Notes: generated by a model not told the origin, from the letters alone. Numbered from the stretch's first letter, positions 9,238 to 19,065 are shown. The stretch: DNA of 64,000 nt from Sphingobium naphthae (GCF_020782235.1 NZ_JAJGNO010000009.1:62001-126000), one strand, 5' to 3'. A program made the numbers and translations.

Positions 9238-11415
9238 TCAGAGTTCGTTGTTCATGAGGGCGGGGAAGAAGCCTTCATGGGCGGTGCGCAGGGTGGTGAG
9301 TGCGACGCCGGCGACGCTGTCGCCGCCGACGGTGCCGATCTTCGTGGCGCCCGGGATGTCGGCGCCGGCGGGGGCGGTGACGATGTAGCGGGCCTGGTCC
9401 TCGCCGAAGGCTGCGGCGGTGGTGAGCGGGGCGTCGAGCGTCGCGCCCTTGCCGCCGGCCAGGGCCATTTCGGCGATGGTGACGAGCAGGCCGCCATCGG
9501 ATATGTCGTGGACCGCGTTGACCGTGCCTTCAGCGACCAGCGCGCGGACCATGTCGGCATGGGCGCGTTCGGCGGCGAGATCGACCGGGGGTGCGTCGCC
9601 CGCTTCGCGGCCGGCGACTTCGCGCAGCCAGATCGACTGGCCCAGATGCGCGCCTTCCCCGCCGATCAGCCAGATCGCGTCGCCTTCGTCCTTGAAGGCG
9701 ACGGTAGCCATGATGTCGATGTCGGCGAGGAGGCCGATGCCGCCGATCGCCGGGGTGGGGAGGATTGCCGAGCCGCCGCCCGTCGCCTTCGATTCATTGT
9801 AGAGGCTGACGTTGCCCGAGACGATCGGGAAGTCGAGCGCGCGGCAGGCGTCGCCCATGCCTTCCAGGCAGCCGGTCAGCTGCGCCATGATCTCGGGGCG
9901 CTGCGGGTTGGCGAAGTTGAGGCAGTTGGTGACGGCGAGCGGGGTCGAGCCCACCGCCGAGAGGTTGCGATAGCATTCGGCGATCGCCTGCTTGCCGCCT
10001 TCATAAGGGTCGGCATAGCAATAGCGCGGCGTGCAGTCGGTGCTGATCGCGATGCCCTTGTTCGAGCCATGGACGCGGACCACCGCGGCGTCGCCGCCGG
10101 GGCGCTGCACCGTGTCGGCGCCGACCATATGGTCATATTGCTCCCAGATCCAGCGACGGCTGGCGATGTCGGGCGAACCCATCAGCGTGACGAGGTCAGC
10201 GCCGATGTCGGCGCTTTCGGGCGTTTCGCCCAGCGGCTCGACCTTGGCCCAGAGCTTGTACGCGTCCTTCGGCATGGACGGGCGATCATAGAGCGGCGCG
10301 TCGTCGGCGAGGGGGGCAAGGGGGATGTCGCAGACGATCTCGCCCTTATGCTCCAGCACCATGCGGCCAGTGTCGGTGACATGGCCGATGACGGCAAAAT
10401 CCAGTTCCCATTTGCGGAAAATACCTTCCGCAAAGGCTTCGCGGCCGGGCTTCAGGACCATGAGCATGCGCTCCTGGCTTTCCGACAGCATCATTTCATA
10501 GGCGGTCATGCCGGTTTCGCGCTGCGGCACGTCATCCATGTTGAGGTGGATGCCAACGCCCCCCTTCGACGCCATTTCGACCGAGGAGGAAGTGAGGCCG
10601 GCCGCGCCCATGTCCTGGATCGCGACGATCGCGTCCGAGGCCATGAGTTCGAGGCAGGCTTCGATCAGCAGCTTTTCGGTGAAGGGGTCGCCGACCTGGA
10701 CGGTGGGGCGCTTTTCCTCCGAATCCTCGCCGAAATCGGCCGAGGCCATGGTCGCGCCGTGAATGCCGTCGCGGCCGGTCTTGGAACCCACATAGACGAT
10801 CGGATTGCCGACGCCGCTGGCGGCCGAATAGAAGATCTTGTCGGTGTCGGCGACGCCCACGGTCATGGCGTTGACCAGGATGTTGCCGTCATAGGCGGGG
10901 TGGAAGTTCACCTCGCCCCCCACGGTCGGCACGCCCACGCAATTGCCGTAGCCGCCGATGCCATGGACCACGCCAGCGATGAGATGCTTCATCTTGGGAT
11001 GGTCGGGCCGGCCGAAGCGCAGCGCGTTCATGTTCGCGACCGGGCGCGCGCCCATGGTGAAGACGTCGCGCAGGATGCCGCCCACGCCCGTCGCCGCGCC
11101 CTGATAGGGTTCGATATAGCTGGGGTGGTTGTGGCTTTCCATCTTGAAGATGGCGGCCTGGCCATCGCCGATGTCGACGACGCCGGCATTTTCGCCCGGG
11201 CCGCAAATGACCTGCGGCCCCTTGGTGGGCAGCTTCATCAGATGGATCTTGGAGGATTTATAGGAGCAATGTTCCGACCACATCACCGAGAAGATGCCGA
11301 GTTCGGTCAGGTTCGGCTCGCGGCCGATCGCCTTCAGGACGCGGTCATATTCTTCCGGGCTGAGGCCATGTTCGGCGACGACTTCCGGGGTGATCTGGGT
11401 GGCGGTGCTGGACAT
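9238..11415 (-). CDS. purL: Phosphoribosylformylglycinamidine synthase subunit PurL
   Basis: Large subunit of FGAM synthase. It converts FGAR to FGAM in purine synthesis using ammonia delivered by PurQ, with PurS bridging. The 725 residues correspond to the short, three-component form (PurL/Q/S). The AIRS-type repeats are evident: [10 protein letters not shown] and [20 protein letters not shown] in the N-terminal half, and NVSLYNES and [20 protein letters not shown] in the C-terminal half. PurS and PurQ are not in the window. The start [13 protein letters not shown] is normal for the family. A long antisense reading frame across this gene is a GC-rich artefact. Confidence 0.97.
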   Translation of the reverse strand: MSSTATQITPEVVAEHGLSPEEYDRVLKAIGREPNLTELGIFSVMWSEHCSYKSSKIHLMKLPTKGPQVICGPGENAGVVDIGDGQAAIFKMESHNHPSYIEPYQGAATGVGGILRDVFTMGARPVANMNALRFGRPDHPKMKHLIAGVVHGIGGYGNCVGVPTVGGEVNFHPAYDGNILVNAMTVGVADTDKIFYSAASGVGNPIVYVGSKTGRDGIHGATMASADFGEDSEEKRPTVQVGDPFTEKLLIEACLELMASDAIVAIQDMGAAGLTSSSVEMASKGGVGIHLNMDDVPQRETGMTAYEMMLSESQERMLMVLKPGREAFAEGIFRKWELDFAVIGHVTDTGRMVLEHKGEIVCDIPLAPLADDAPLYDRPSMPKDAYKLWAKVEPLGETPESADIGADLVTLMGSPDIASRRWIWEQYDHMVGADTVQRPGGDAAVVRVHGSNKGIAISTDCTPRYCYADPYEGGKQAIAECYRNLSAVGSTPLAVTNCLNFANPQRPEIMAQLTGCLEGMGDACRALDFPIVSGNVSLYNESKATGGGSAILPTPAIGGIGLLADIDIMATVAFKDEGDAIWLIGGEGAHLGQSIWLREVAGREAGDAPPVDLAAERAHADMVRALVAEGTVNAVHDISDGGLLVTIAEMALAGGKGATLDAPLTTAAAFGEDQARYIVTAPAGADIPGATKIGTVGGDSVAGVALTTLRTAHEGFFPALMNNEL

Positions 11416-11517
11416 GCCCGCGCCTTTAGCGAGGGCGTCGCGGATTCACAATGGGAAGGCTGCGCTGGTCGCGATTCAGGGCTAAGGTCGCGGTCAATGT
11501 TGCAAGGAGGCGCACCG

Positions 11518-11952
11518 ATGACCGCATGGGACTGGATGATATTGCCGCTGCGGCGCTATGCGCGGTTCAACGGGCGGGCGCGGCCGCGCGAATATTGGAT
11601 GTTCTGGCTGTTCATCGTGCTGTCGATGATCGCGTTGTCGATCCTGGAGACGGCGTTGGGCCTGGCCGTGACGGAGCAATTCGTGCAGACCGGACCATGG
11701 AGCGCAAGTGCGGTCTACCGCAGCCATGGCGGACCGCTGACGGGGCTGTTTGCGCTCGGCATCTTCATACCGCATCTGGCAGTGATGGTGCGGCGGTTGC
11801 ATGATACGGATCGCCGCGGATGGTGGCTGTTACTGGCTTTTATCCCGATATTGGGCGGGCTGGTGCTGCTGGTCTTCCTCGTCATGGGCGGCACGCGAGG
11901 ACCGAATCGCTTCGGGCCCGACCCGGTCGAAGTGGGCGAAGGCCCTGAATAG
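11518..11952 (+). CDS. DUF805 family membrane protein
   Basis: A 144-residue inner-membrane protein. The family hallmarks are present: FNGRARPREYWMFWLF near the start, VRRLHDTDRRGWWLL in the middle and GTRGPNRFGPDP at the end, separated by predicted helices. The start at 11518 is fixed by AAGGAGG ten bases upstream; an in-frame ATG 21 bases earlier has no such site. Function is unknown. A second DUF805 gene lies at 46309-46761 inside the GTA region. Confidence 0.85.
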   Translation: MTAWDWMILPLRRYARFNGRARPREYWMFWLFIVLSMIALSILETALGLAVTEQFVQTGPWSASAVYRSHGGPLTGLFALGIFIPHLAVMVRRLHDTDRRGWWLLLAFIPILGGLVLLVFLVMGGTRGPNRFGPDPVEVGEGPE

Positions 11953-11978
11953 GGCAAGGCGAAGCCGGACAAGGAAAA

Positions 11979-12003
11979 GGCCGGCCTCTTGCGAGGACCG
12001 GCC
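11979..12003. terminator. Bidirectional terminator between convergent genes
   Basis: GGCCGGCCTC pairs with GAGGACCGGCC (one bulge). On the minus strand it is followed by TTTTCCTT, so it chiefly serves the lipoprotein gene. It lies between the convergent DUF805 and lipoprotein genes. Confidence 0.7.
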
Positions 12004-12034
12004 CTGAAATTTTCAGACGAAAAGCGTCCGTCGA

Positions 12035-12418
12035 TCAGACGTGGCAGCTCTGCGCATTCTTGCCGGGGACGGCAATCTGCACTTCGTCGCCCTGGCCCGA
12101 CACTTCGTAGCCGCCCTCGGCGGTGAAGGGCTGGCCAGCCTCGGCCGCCTTCAGCTGGGTCGGCTCGCCGCCCTTCTTCGTGCGGAAGTTGGCCGTTTTG
12201 TCGTCGGTCATGAAGTCGACGAAGTAGAGGCTGTTGTCCTTGCAGCGATACTGCTTGGTCGCCTTGACCGAAGGCGGCAGTTCGACGGGCGCGGCGTTGG
12301 CGAGCTGTTCGGCCATCGGGTCGGCGGGGCCGCCCACGACTTCGGGTTCGTCATTCTTGTTGCAGGCCGACAGCAGGGCGACGCCGGCCATGGCGATCAT
12401 GGGGAGATAGAGTTTCAT
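12035..12418 (-). CDS. Small lipoprotein, possibly of the MliC lysozyme-inhibitor type
   Basis: A 127-residue protein starting MKLYLPMIAMAGVALLSACN; the lipobox LSAC predicts lipidation at Cys19. After an acidic, proline-containing linker comes a compact domain beginning YRCKDNSLYFVDFMTDD and ending with a Cys, a pattern resembling MliC/PliC lysozyme inhibitors (two cysteines, beta-rich). That link is a guess from the pattern. An in-frame extension upstream on the minus strand is not plausible coding sequence. Confidence 0.75.
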   Translation of the reverse strand: MKLYLPMIAMAGVALLSACNKNDEPEVVGGPADPMAEQLANAAPVELPPSVKATKQYRCKDNSLYFVDFMTDDKTANFRTKKGGEPTQLKAAEAGQPFTAEGGYEVSGQGDEVQIAVPGKNAQSCHV

Positions 12419-12597
12419 AGCGATCCTTTTATGTGCATGTGCAACATGCTGCGTCAACGCAAAAGCATGGATTAACCGCCATGCCCCCTGAAATGACGTC
12501 ATGACGCTTTCATGACAAAGGGCGCGATTGCGCGGGTCGGGACTGGCCGAACGCCTGCGCACTTGACCGGGGACGTGGGCGCGGCCAATGCAGGCGG

Positions 12598-12852
12598 ATG
12601 GCTGAGGATATGTCCACCCCCGACCCATCGACCCTGTCCTTCGAGGACGCGCTGCGCGCGCTGGAACAGATTGTGCGCCGGCTGGAAAGCGGAGACGTGC
12701 CGCTCGACGAGTCGATCGCGCTCTATGCCCAGGGCGAGGAATTGCGCAAGCGGTGCGCCGACCGGCTGCAGGCGGCCGAGGCGCGCATCGCCAAGCTGAC
12801 GGTCGATGCCAATGGCGCGGTGACCGGCGCCCAGCCCTTCGGCGCGGACTGA
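12598..12852 (+). CDS. xseB: Exodeoxyribonuclease VII small subunit
   Basis: Small subunit of exonuclease VII, which degrades single-stranded DNA with XseA. The family pattern LSFEDALRALEQIVRRLESG, then DVPLDESIALYAQGEEL and CADRLQAAEARI, is unmistakable. The length of 84 residues is usual. The start may be 12598 or 12610 (MSTPDPS); the second is close to a GAGGA stretch but with little spacing. It is followed five bases later by the prenyl transferase gene, the common xseB-ispA arrangement. Confidence 0.93.
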   Translation: MAEDMSTPDPSTLSFEDALRALEQIVRRLESGDVPLDESIALYAQGEELRKRCADRLQAAEARIAKLTVDANGAVTGAQPFGAD

Positions 12853-12857
12853 CCTGC

Positions 12858-13766
12858 ATGACCCGGAGCGGGGGCGCGGGCGCCGACATGAAGGCGCGGG
12901 CGCACGATGTTGCAGTGCAGATCGACATGGCGTTCGACCGGCTGCTCGCCATCCCCGACGATCCGCGGCGGCGGCTGTACGAAGCGATGCGCCATGCAGC
13001 GATCGGCGGCGGCAAGCGGCTGCGTCCGTTGCTGGTGCAGGCGGCTTGCGACCTATTCAACATTTCGCGCGAATCGGCGCTGCGTGTCGGGCTCGCGATC
13101 GAGTGCATCCATGTCTATTCGCTGATCCACGACGATCTGCCGGCGATGGACGATGACGACCTGCGCCGGGGCAAGCCGACGGTGCACAAGGCCTATGACG
13201 AGGCCACGGCGATCCTGGCGGGCGATTGCCTGCACGACCTGGCGTTCGAGGTGCTGGCCGACGAGGAGACGCATCCCGACCCGTTCGTGCGGGTGGAGCT
13301 GGTCAAGGCGCTGGCGATGTGCAGCGGCCCGGCGGGCATGGCCGGGGGGCAGATGATGGACCTGGAGGCGGAGCATACCCGCTTCGACCTGGCCACCGTC
13401 ACGCGGCTGCAGAACCTCAAGACCGGGGCGCTGATCTGCTTCTGCGTCGAGGCGGCGGCGATCATGGCGCGGTTGCCGCAGGGCGCGCGGACCAAGCTGC
13501 ACGGCTATGCCCGGGACATCGGCCTGGCCTTCCAGATCGCCGACGACCTGCTGGACGTGGAGGGCGACGTGGCGCTGGCGGGCAAGGCGCTGGGCAAGGA
13601 TGCGGCGGCGGGCAAGGAGACGTTCGTGTCGCTGCTGGGCGTCGAGGCGGCGCGCGAGCGGGCACATATGCTGGTCGCGCAGGCCAAGGAGCATCTGCGC
13701 GGCCATGGCGCGGAGGCCGACCTGCTGCGCGCGATCGCCGACTATATCGTGGAAAGGGACCGCTAG
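12858..13766 (+). CDS. ispA: Farnesyl diphosphate synthase (polyprenyl synthetase)
   Basis: Condenses IPP with DMAPP/GPP to make farnesyl diphosphate for quinones, carotenoids and cell-wall lipid carrier. With the ATG at 12858 the protein has 302 residues. The first Asp-rich motif is at 92-98 (HDDLPAMDDDD) and the second at 229-233 (FQIADDLLDVEGD); GGGKRLRPLL and GGQMMDLE are further family signatures. Another start at 12888 is possible. No dxs gene follows here, unlike many proteobacteria; coaD is next, four bases downstream. Confidence 0.93.
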   Translation: MTRSGGAGADMKARAHDVAVQIDMAFDRLLAIPDDPRRRLYEAMRHAAIGGGKRLRPLLVQAACDLFNISRESALRVGLAIECIHVYSLIHDDLPAMDDDDLRRGKPTVHKAYDEATAILAGDCLHDLAFEVLADEETHPDPFVRVELVKALAMCSGPAGMAGGQMMDLEAEHTRFDLATVTRLQNLKTGALICFCVEAAAIMARLPQGARTKLHGYARDIGLAFQIADDLLDVEGDVALAGKALGKDAAAGKETFVSLLGVEAARERAHMLVAQAKEHLRGHGAEADLLRAIADYIVERDR

Positions 13767-13770
13767 ACTT

Positions 13771-14283
13771 ATGAGCAGGCAGCGCATCGGCGTCTATCCC
13801 GGCACATTCGATCCCATCACCCTGGGCCATATGGACATCATCCGGCGCGGGGCGAAGCTGGTCGACCGGCTGGTGATCGGCGTCACCACCAACATCGCCA
13901 AGTCGCCGATGTTTTCCGACGAGGAACGGCTGGAGATGGTGCGGCGCGAATGCGCGGACATCGACAGCGACATCGTGGTCGTGGGGTTCAATTCGCTGCT
14001 GATGGACTTCGCCGAATCGCAGGGCGCCAGCGTTATCGTTCGCGGGCTGCGCGCGGTCGCCGACTTCGAATATGAATATCAGATGGCGGGCATGAACCAG
14101 CAGATCAACGGCCGGGTCGAGACCGTCTTCCTGATGGCGGACGTGTCGTTGCAGCCGATCGCGTCGCGGCTGGTCAAGGAAATCGCGCTCTATGGCGGAC
14201 CGATCCACAAGTTCGTCAGCCCCGCCATCTGCGCGCAGGTGGAGGCGCGGGTCGCCCAGATCGGGCGCAAGGGCGAGGGGTGA
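13771..14283 (+). CDS. coaD: Pantetheine-phosphate adenylyltransferase
   Basis: Transfers AMP from ATP to 4'-phosphopantetheine, the penultimate step of coenzyme A synthesis. The nucleotidyltransferase motif appears as YPGTFDPITLGHMD and the substrate loop as VIVRGLRAVADFEYEYQMA. It is 170 residues, standard length. It starts four bases after the ispA stop and is probably translated from the same message (xseB-ispA-coaD). Confidence 0.96.
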   Translation: MSRQRIGVYPGTFDPITLGHMDIIRRGAKLVDRLVIGVTTNIAKSPMFSDEERLEMVRRECADIDSDIVVVGFNSLLMDFAESQGASVIVRGLRAVADFEYEYQMAGMNQQINGRVETVFLMADVSLQPIASRLVKEIALYGGPIHKFVSPAICAQVEARVAQIGRKGEG

Positions 14284-14401
14284 AGGCCGCCGCCCGGCGG
14301 TCGTTTCAGCCTGGGTTCAGTTGCCAATCGCGATCAGCGCGCTATCAGGGCGGGAAATGACCGGCCCCTTTCGGCACCCCAGATCAAGGAAGTTCTGCCT
14401 C

Positions 14402-15148
14402 ATGCGTTTCACTTGCGCGCTCAAGACCATGGCGATCGGCTTCGCCCTGACCGCGTCCGGCGTGGCCTACGCCCAGGGTGGCGGCGGCGGCAATGGCGAG
14501 GATCTGAAGAAGGCGGAGACTGCCGCGCGGGCGCAGGAAAACGCCAAGTCACTGGAAGGCTCCACCGCGCCCAAGCTGCCGCCCGCGACCGTGCCGGTCG
14601 AGCCGGAGAATGTGTGGGACCTGGACCTGTCGAGCGGCGGGCGCGTGCGCATCCAGCTGCGCCCCGACATCGCTCCCAACCATGTCGAGCGGATCAAGAC
14701 GCTGACGCGCCAGGGCTTCTATAATGGGCTGAAATTCCATCGCGTCATCCCCGGCTTCATGGCGCAGGGTGGCGACCCCAAGGGCGACGGCACCGGCGGA
14801 TCGCAGCTGCCCGACCTGAAGGCCGAGTTCAATCCGATGCCCCATCTGCGCGGCACGGTGTCGATGGCGCGCGCGCAGAGCGAGGACAGCGCCAACAGCC
14901 AGTTCTTCATCCTGTTCCTGCCGCGCATGCAGCTGGACAAGAAATATACCGTCTTCGGCCGCGTGATCGAAGGCATGCAATATGTCGACGCGATCGCCCA
15001 GGGCGAGCCGCCGGCCAACCCGACGGTGATCCTGCAGGCGTCGATCGAGAGCGACGGCAAGCCGCCGGTGACCGCGCCGATCGCGCCCGCCGCGCCCGCC
15101 GCGCCCGAGGCGCTGCCGTCCGGTCCGCTGACCCCGCCGGCGCAGTAA
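14402..15148 (+). CDS. Secreted cyclophilin-type peptidyl-prolyl isomerase
   Basis: Catalyses cis-trans isomerisation of prolyl bonds in the periplasm. A signal peptide covers residues 1-24 (cleavage after VAYA). The cyclophilin domain runs from about 60 to 225 with the core motifs [19 protein letters not shown] (catalytic Arg in FHRVI), GTVSMARA and NSQFFILF. The tail is low-complexity Ala/Pro. The 248-residue length with a C-terminal Pro-Ala tail matches sphingomonad secreted cyclophilins. The start is placed at 14402 because of an AAGGAAG site; an upstream extension in the same frame overlaps coaD and is not real. Confidence 0.92.
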   Translation: MRFTCALKTMAIGFALTASGVAYAQGGGGGNGEDLKKAETAARAQENAKSLEGSTAPKLPPATVPVEPENVWDLDLSSGGRVRIQLRPDIAPNHVERIKTLTRQGFYNGLKFHRVIPGFMAQGGDPKGDGTGGSQLPDLKAEFNPMPHLRGTVSMARAQSEDSANSQFFILFLPRMQLDKKYTVFGRVIEGMQYVDAIAQGEPPANPTVILQASIESDGKPPVTAPIAPAAPAAPEALPSGPLTPPAQ

Positions 15149-15173
15149 GCGGCGCCCGCGCGGACGCACGGCC

Positions 15174-16208
15174 ATGCGCGTAGACCTGTTCGATTTCGAC
15201 CTGCCGCCGGAGAATATCGCGCTGCGGCCCGCTTCGCCGCGCGATTCGGCGCGGCTGCTGCTGGCGCGCGGCGCGGCGGCGCTGGAGGATCGCGTCGTGC
15301 GCGACCTGCCGTCGCTGCTGCGCGCGGGCGACGTGCTGGTGTTCAACGACACGCGCGTGATCCCGGCGCAGCTGGAAGGCCGGCGCGGCGAGGCGCGGAT
15401 CGGCGTGACGCTGCACAAGCGGCTGGGGCTGCGGCAATGGCAGGCCTTCCTGCGGAACGCCAAGCGGGTGCGCGAAGGCGATCGGATCGATTTCGGCGCG
15501 GATGTCACGGCGATCGCCGGCGCGCGCGACGCGGATGGCGGCGTGACGCTGGACTTCGAGGGCGAGGAGCCGGTGGAAATCCTGCTGGAGCGGGCCGGGA
15601 CCATGCCGTTGCCGCCCTATATCGCCAGCAAGCGCCCGACCGACGCGCGCGACCGCAGCGATTATCAGACGATGTTCGCGCGCGAGGATGGCGCGGTCGC
15701 CGCGCCGACCGCGGCGCTGCACTTCACGCCCGAACTGATGGCGGCGATCGAGGCCGCGGGCGTGCTGACCCAGACGCTGACGCTGCATGTCGGGGCGGGC
15801 ACTTTCCTGCCGGTCAAGGCCGAGGATACTGACGACCATCGCATGCATGCCGAATGGGGCCGGATCGACGCCGAGGCGGCCGATCGGCTGAACGCCGCGC
15901 GCGCGGCGGGCGGGCGGCTCATCGCGGTCGGCACCACGTCGCTGCGCCTGTTGGAAAGCGCGGCCGGCGAGGATGGGGTGATCCGCCCCTTTGCCGACGA
16001 AACCCGCATCTTCATCACGCCGGGCTACCGGTTCCGCGCGGTCGACGGGCTGATGACCAATTTCCACCTGCCGCGTTCGACCCTGTTCATGCTGGTCAGC
16101 GCGCTGATGGGGCGCGAGCGGATGCAGGCGGTCTATGCCCACGCCATCGCGCAGGGCTATCGCTTTTACAGCTACGGCGATTCCAGCCTGCTGCTGCCGC
16201 AGGAATAG
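15174..16208 (+). CDS. queA: tRNA preQ1(34) S-adenosylmethionine ribosyltransferase-isomerase
   Basis: Uses SAM to convert preQ1 in tRNA wobble position 34 to epoxyqueuosine. It begins [19 protein letters not shown], the typical QueA start. Further signatures are [32 protein letters not shown] and [19 protein letters not shown]. The 344-residue length is standard. A tgt gene often follows queA in alphaproteobacteria but does not here. Confidence 0.96.
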   Translation: MRVDLFDFDLPPENIALRPASPRDSARLLLARGAAALEDRVVRDLPSLLRAGDVLVFNDTRVIPAQLEGRRGEARIGVTLHKRLGLRQWQAFLRNAKRVREGDRIDFGADVTAIAGARDADGGVTLDFEGEEPVEILLERAGTMPLPPYIASKRPTDARDRSDYQTMFAREDGAVAAPTAALHFTPELMAAIEAAGVLTQTLTLHVGAGTFLPVKAEDTDDHRMHAEWGRIDAEAADRLNAARAAGGRLIAVGTTSLRLLESAAGEDGVIRPFADETRIFITPGYRFRAVDGLMTNFHLPRSTLFMLVSALMGRERMQAVYAHAIAQGYRFYSYGDSSLLLPQE

Positions 16209-16310
16209 GCATTGCCCGACTCCTGGCGGATTCCTCGCGCCAGTAATGGCGCGAACAGGGCCAGCTGCGCCATATAAGTGTAAAGAAGAGGCTTATAGGC
16301 GTTTACCATA

Positions 16311-16346
16311 TTTGACCGGCCATACTATTGCGTTATGCTGGTCAAA
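16311..16346. promoter_or_regulatory. Imperfect palindrome upstream of the LuxR-type regulator gene
   Basis: TTTGACC at 16311-16317 and GGTCAAA at 16340-16346 form a 7-bp perfect dyad that extends inward imperfectly (GGCCATA with TATGC-T). It lies about 95 bases before the regulator's start in a 230-base intergenic stretch that is less GC-rich than its surroundings. It may be an operator or part of the promoter, possibly autoregulatory. Confidence 0.4.
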
Positions 16347-16440
16347 TAATGAGGGCCAAGGGGGTTAGCTCGATCAAGGATTTCTCTCTGCGGGGGCAGA
16401 CGGCAGAAAGATTTGATCAAGATCAGCGAGGGGGAGGGTT

Positions 16441-17373
16441 TTGCAGGACAGGACCGGCAAGGAGCCGCTGCTGGGGGATGTTGCGGCAGGCTCTGATGAC
16501 GATGCGGCGCGGTCAGGCGACGCGCAGTTGATGACATTTCTTCAGATGGAATTGTTCACCGGGATAGAAGCGGTGTCGCCGGGCGCGGCATCGTCGGACG
16601 AGGCGGGCGCGGGAAGCGTGCGCGGGATCGGCCGGCTTTTCTCCGGCCGGCCCGGCGCAGGCTCGCCCGGCGCCTGCCATGGCCCCGAAGAGCATGGCGC
16701 AGGTGGCCAGGACGAGCCGGGCGAAGAGATGATGGCGCGGCGCTGGGCCCCGATCGTCGAGCGGATGGACCAGGTCTGGCAGGAACATGGGGCGCTGCTG
16801 GGCCTGGTGGACATGGCCTGCGTCGGCATGTTCATCTTCGATCCGGAGGCGCATCTGGTCTTTTCGAACCGTTTTGGCGAACGGATATTGGCGACCGGCG
16901 ACGAACTGAAGCTGGGCGGCGGGAAATTGTCGGCGACGCGTGCCGACAATGTCGTGCGCATCGGCCAGCTCTTCACCCGCATGGCCAGCGCGCCCTTATG
17001 GACGGTGGGGACGACGCGGATCGAGCGATCGCCCGCATCGCCCTATATCCTGATGCTGACGCGCTGCATCCTGGGCCGCAACGAGGCGCTGGTGGCGTTC
17101 CTGTCCGACATCGACCAGCGCGCCGCGGTGGCGAGCGAGATGCTGCGCGAACTTTATGGCCTGGGGCGCGCGGAGGCGGAGATTGCCGGGGCGATGGCGC
17201 GCGGCATGGACCTGGAGGCGATCGCCGAGCAGCGACGCACCAGCGTCGGCACCGTGCGCAACCAGGTGAAGGCGATCGCGGCCAAGATGGATTGCACGCG
17301 CCAGAGTGACATCATCCGGCGAGTTCTGTCGATCCCGATCATGTGCCACGCCCCCCATGGAAGGCGCGATTAA
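16441..17373 (+). CDS. LuxR-family transcriptional regulator with PAS-like sensor region
   Basis: A 310-residue putative regulator. Residues 1-95 are low-complexity and acidic, residues 115-225 look like a PAS-type sensor (VDMACVGMFIFDPEAHLVFS), and residues 235-300 carry a LuxR-type helix-turn-helix (YGLGRAEAEIAGAMARGMDL, then AIAEQRRTSVGTVRNQVKAI). The TTG start at 16441 is favoured by a GAGGGGGAGGG site; ATGs at 16531 and 16731 are alternatives. The first gene of the curli cluster begins 150 bases downstream on the same strand, so this may play the role CsgD, also a LuxR-type protein, has in enterobacteria. That role is inferred from position only. Confidence 0.78.
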   Translation: MQDRTGKEPLLGDVAAGSDDDAARSGDAQLMTFLQMELFTGIEAVSPGAASSDEAGAGSVRGIGRLFSGRPGAGSPGACHGPEEHGAGGQDEPGEEMMARRWAPIVERMDQVWQEHGALLGLVDMACVGMFIFDPEAHLVFSNRFGERILATGDELKLGGGKLSATRADNVVRIGQLFTRMASAPLWTVGTTRIERSPASPYILMLTRCILGRNEALVAFLSDIDQRAAVASEMLRELYGLGRAEAEIAGAMARGMDLEAIAEQRRTSVGTVRNQVKAIAAKMDCTRQSDIIRRVLSIPIMCHAPHGRRD

Positions 17374-17465
17374 GACAAAGCGGCGCTACTGCCCCAAGCT
17401 GGAACAGTCGGACAAAATTCGTCGCCCATATCCCAAATGGTAGATGCGACTCGCGGCCGAGAAGA

Positions 17466-17480
17466 TTAACGAGGCGTTAA
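17466..17480. promoter_or_regulatory. CtrA-type box upstream of the curli operon
   Basis: TTAACGAGGCGTTAA is an exact TTAA-N7-TTAA, the alphaproteobacterial CtrA recognition pattern, and is also a perfect 6-3-6 palindrome. It ends 42 bases before the csgF start. Confidence 0.55.
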
Positions 17481-17522
17481 TAAGCGGGTCGAGTACTTCA
17501 TAGCCTTTCGTGGGAGTGGGGC

Positions 17523-17939
17523 GTGTTAAAGGTAGTAGTCTCGACACTGGCACTTGCGTGCCTGGGGGGTGTCGCCCATGCACAGGATCTGGTCCACCAT
17601 CCGATCAGTCCGACCTTCGGCGGCAATCCGTTCAATTCGGCGCATATATTGGGCACCGCCAATGCCCAGAACGACTATCGTGATCCCAGCGCGACGTCAT
17701 CTTCGTCGCAGGCCGACATTTTCGCCCGGCAGTTGCAATCGCGGCTGTTGTCGGCCCTGTCGTCGCAGCTGGTCGATGCGATCTTCGGAGAAAATCCGCA
17801 GGAAAGCGGCACGATCAGCTTCGGGGGACAGACGATCGACTTCGTGCGGGGGCTGGAAGAAGTCACGATCAACATCTTCACCGAAGCGACCGGCGAGACG
17901 ACGACCATCGTCGTGCCGACCTTCGTCGATGTGAATTGA
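17523..17939 (+). CDS. csgF: Curli assembly protein CsgF
   Basis: Periplasmic/outer-surface factor that couples curli secretion through CsgG to nucleation. The 138-residue protein has a signal peptide (cleavage near VAHA-QD). The mature N-terminus carries PTFGGNPFNSAHILGTANAQN, the diagnostic CsgF segment that inserts into the CsgG pore. The start is GTG at 17523, preceded by GTGGGAG. It is the first gene of the curli operon and is followed 21 bases later by csgG. Confidence 0.9.
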   Translation: MLKVVVSTLALACLGGVAHAQDLVHHPISPTFGGNPFNSAHILGTANAQNDYRDPSATSSSSQADIFARQLQSRLLSALSSQLVDAIFGENPQESGTISFGGQTIDFVRGLEEVTINIFTEATGETTTIVVPTFVDVN

Positions 17940-17960
17940 CGAAGGGGCGGGGGGTTTTGC

Positions 17961-18971
17961 ATGGTGAGACAGATTTTCCTGGCCTCGGGCGCGGCGCTGA
18001 TGCTGAGCGGGTGCATGTCGCTGGCGACGACGGGCCGCGACGATATTCCGTCGATGGACCCGATGGCGTCCTACACGCGCTACACGCAGGTGCAGCGCCA
18101 GTTGATGGACCTGCCGCCGCCGCAGCGGCCGGTGGCGATCGCGGTCTATAATTTTTCCGACCAGACCGGCCAATATCGGGTCGGCGAGGGGGGCACGCAG
18201 ACGCTGTCGCGCGCGGTGACGCAGGGCGCTGCGTCGATCCTGGTGCGCGCGTTGCAGGATGCGGGCAACCGCAAATGGTTCACGATCGTGGAGCGCGAGC
18301 AGCTGCGCAACCTGCTGAACGAGCGGCAGATCATCCGCGAGATGCGCGAGCGCTATCTGGGCGAGAATAACGTCAATCCGCAGGCCTTGCCGGCGATGCT
18401 GTTCGCGGGCGTGCTGCTGGAGGGCGGGATCATCAGTTTCGACACGAATACGGTGACGGGCGGCGCGGGCGCATCCTTTCTGGGGATCGGCGGCAGCACG
18501 CAATATCGGCAGGATACGGTGACCGTCTATCTGCGCGCGATCTCGGTGCGCACGGGCGAGGTGCTGACCACCGTCACCGCATCCAAGACGATCGCGTCGC
18601 AGTCTCTGGGCGCGTCCGCCTTTCGCTTCGTGGGCTTCAAGGAGCTGCTGGAGGCGGAGGTCGGCATGACGACCAACGAACCCGACCATATCGCCCTGCA
18701 ACAGGCGATCGAGAAGGCGGTCTATGGCCTCGTCATGGAGGGGATCGACCTTAATCTGTGGAATTTCGCCGACACCCAGGCGGGCTGGCCGATGCTGTGG
18801 CGCTACCGACAGGAGCGCGACGGCGTGTTCACCCCCAAGCAGGTGGAGGCGGCGATGGACACCGCGCGCAAGGCTGCACCCATGAAGATGAAGCCGCGCG
18901 AGGTGCCGATGAAGGAAATGCCCGGCTCTTCGAGCAAAGCCAAGCAGGGAGGGCCGGGCGTGGGTCGTTAA
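17961..18971 (+). CDS. csgG: Curli secretion channel lipoprotein CsgG
   Basis: Outer-membrane lipoprotein that forms the nonameric curli export pore. The lipobox LSGC gives lipidated Cys18. Family motifs include VAIAVYNFSDQTGQYR, QGAASILVRALQDAG, WFTIVEREQLRNLLNERQII and YRQDTVTVYLRAISVRTGEV. At 336 residues it is longer than the roughly 277-residue enterobacterial form because of a basic, Met/Lys/Pro-rich tail from about residue 290. It is placed between csgF and the amyloid subunit genes. Confidence 0.94.
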   Translation: MVRQIFLASGAALMLSGCMSLATTGRDDIPSMDPMASYTRYTQVQRQLMDLPPPQRPVAIAVYNFSDQTGQYRVGEGGTQTLSRAVTQGAASILVRALQDAGNRKWFTIVEREQLRNLLNERQIIREMRERYLGENNVNPQALPAMLFAGVLLEGGIISFDTNTVTGGAGASFLGIGGSTQYRQDTVTVYLRAISVRTGEVLTTVTASKTIASQSLGASAFRFVGFKELLEAEVGMTTNEPDHIALQQAIEKAVYGLVMEGIDLNLWNFADTQAGWPMLWRYRQERDGVFTPKQVEAAMDTARKAAPMKMKPREVPMKEMPGSSSKAKQGGPGVGR

Positions 18972-19065
18972 CGAGACGATTGCCCGCCAGAGCGGCGGAC
19001 AGCGTTTCGAAGATACGGAGGACCGCCTGGTGTCCTTCGCGTCGTGACAAGAACCAGGTGAACAT

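Noticed and set aside
9277..11952. An 891-residue plus-strand open frame opposite purL
   Set aside because: It is the mirror of a clear PurL gene; only its last 144 codons (from 11518) are real, encoding the DUF805 protein.
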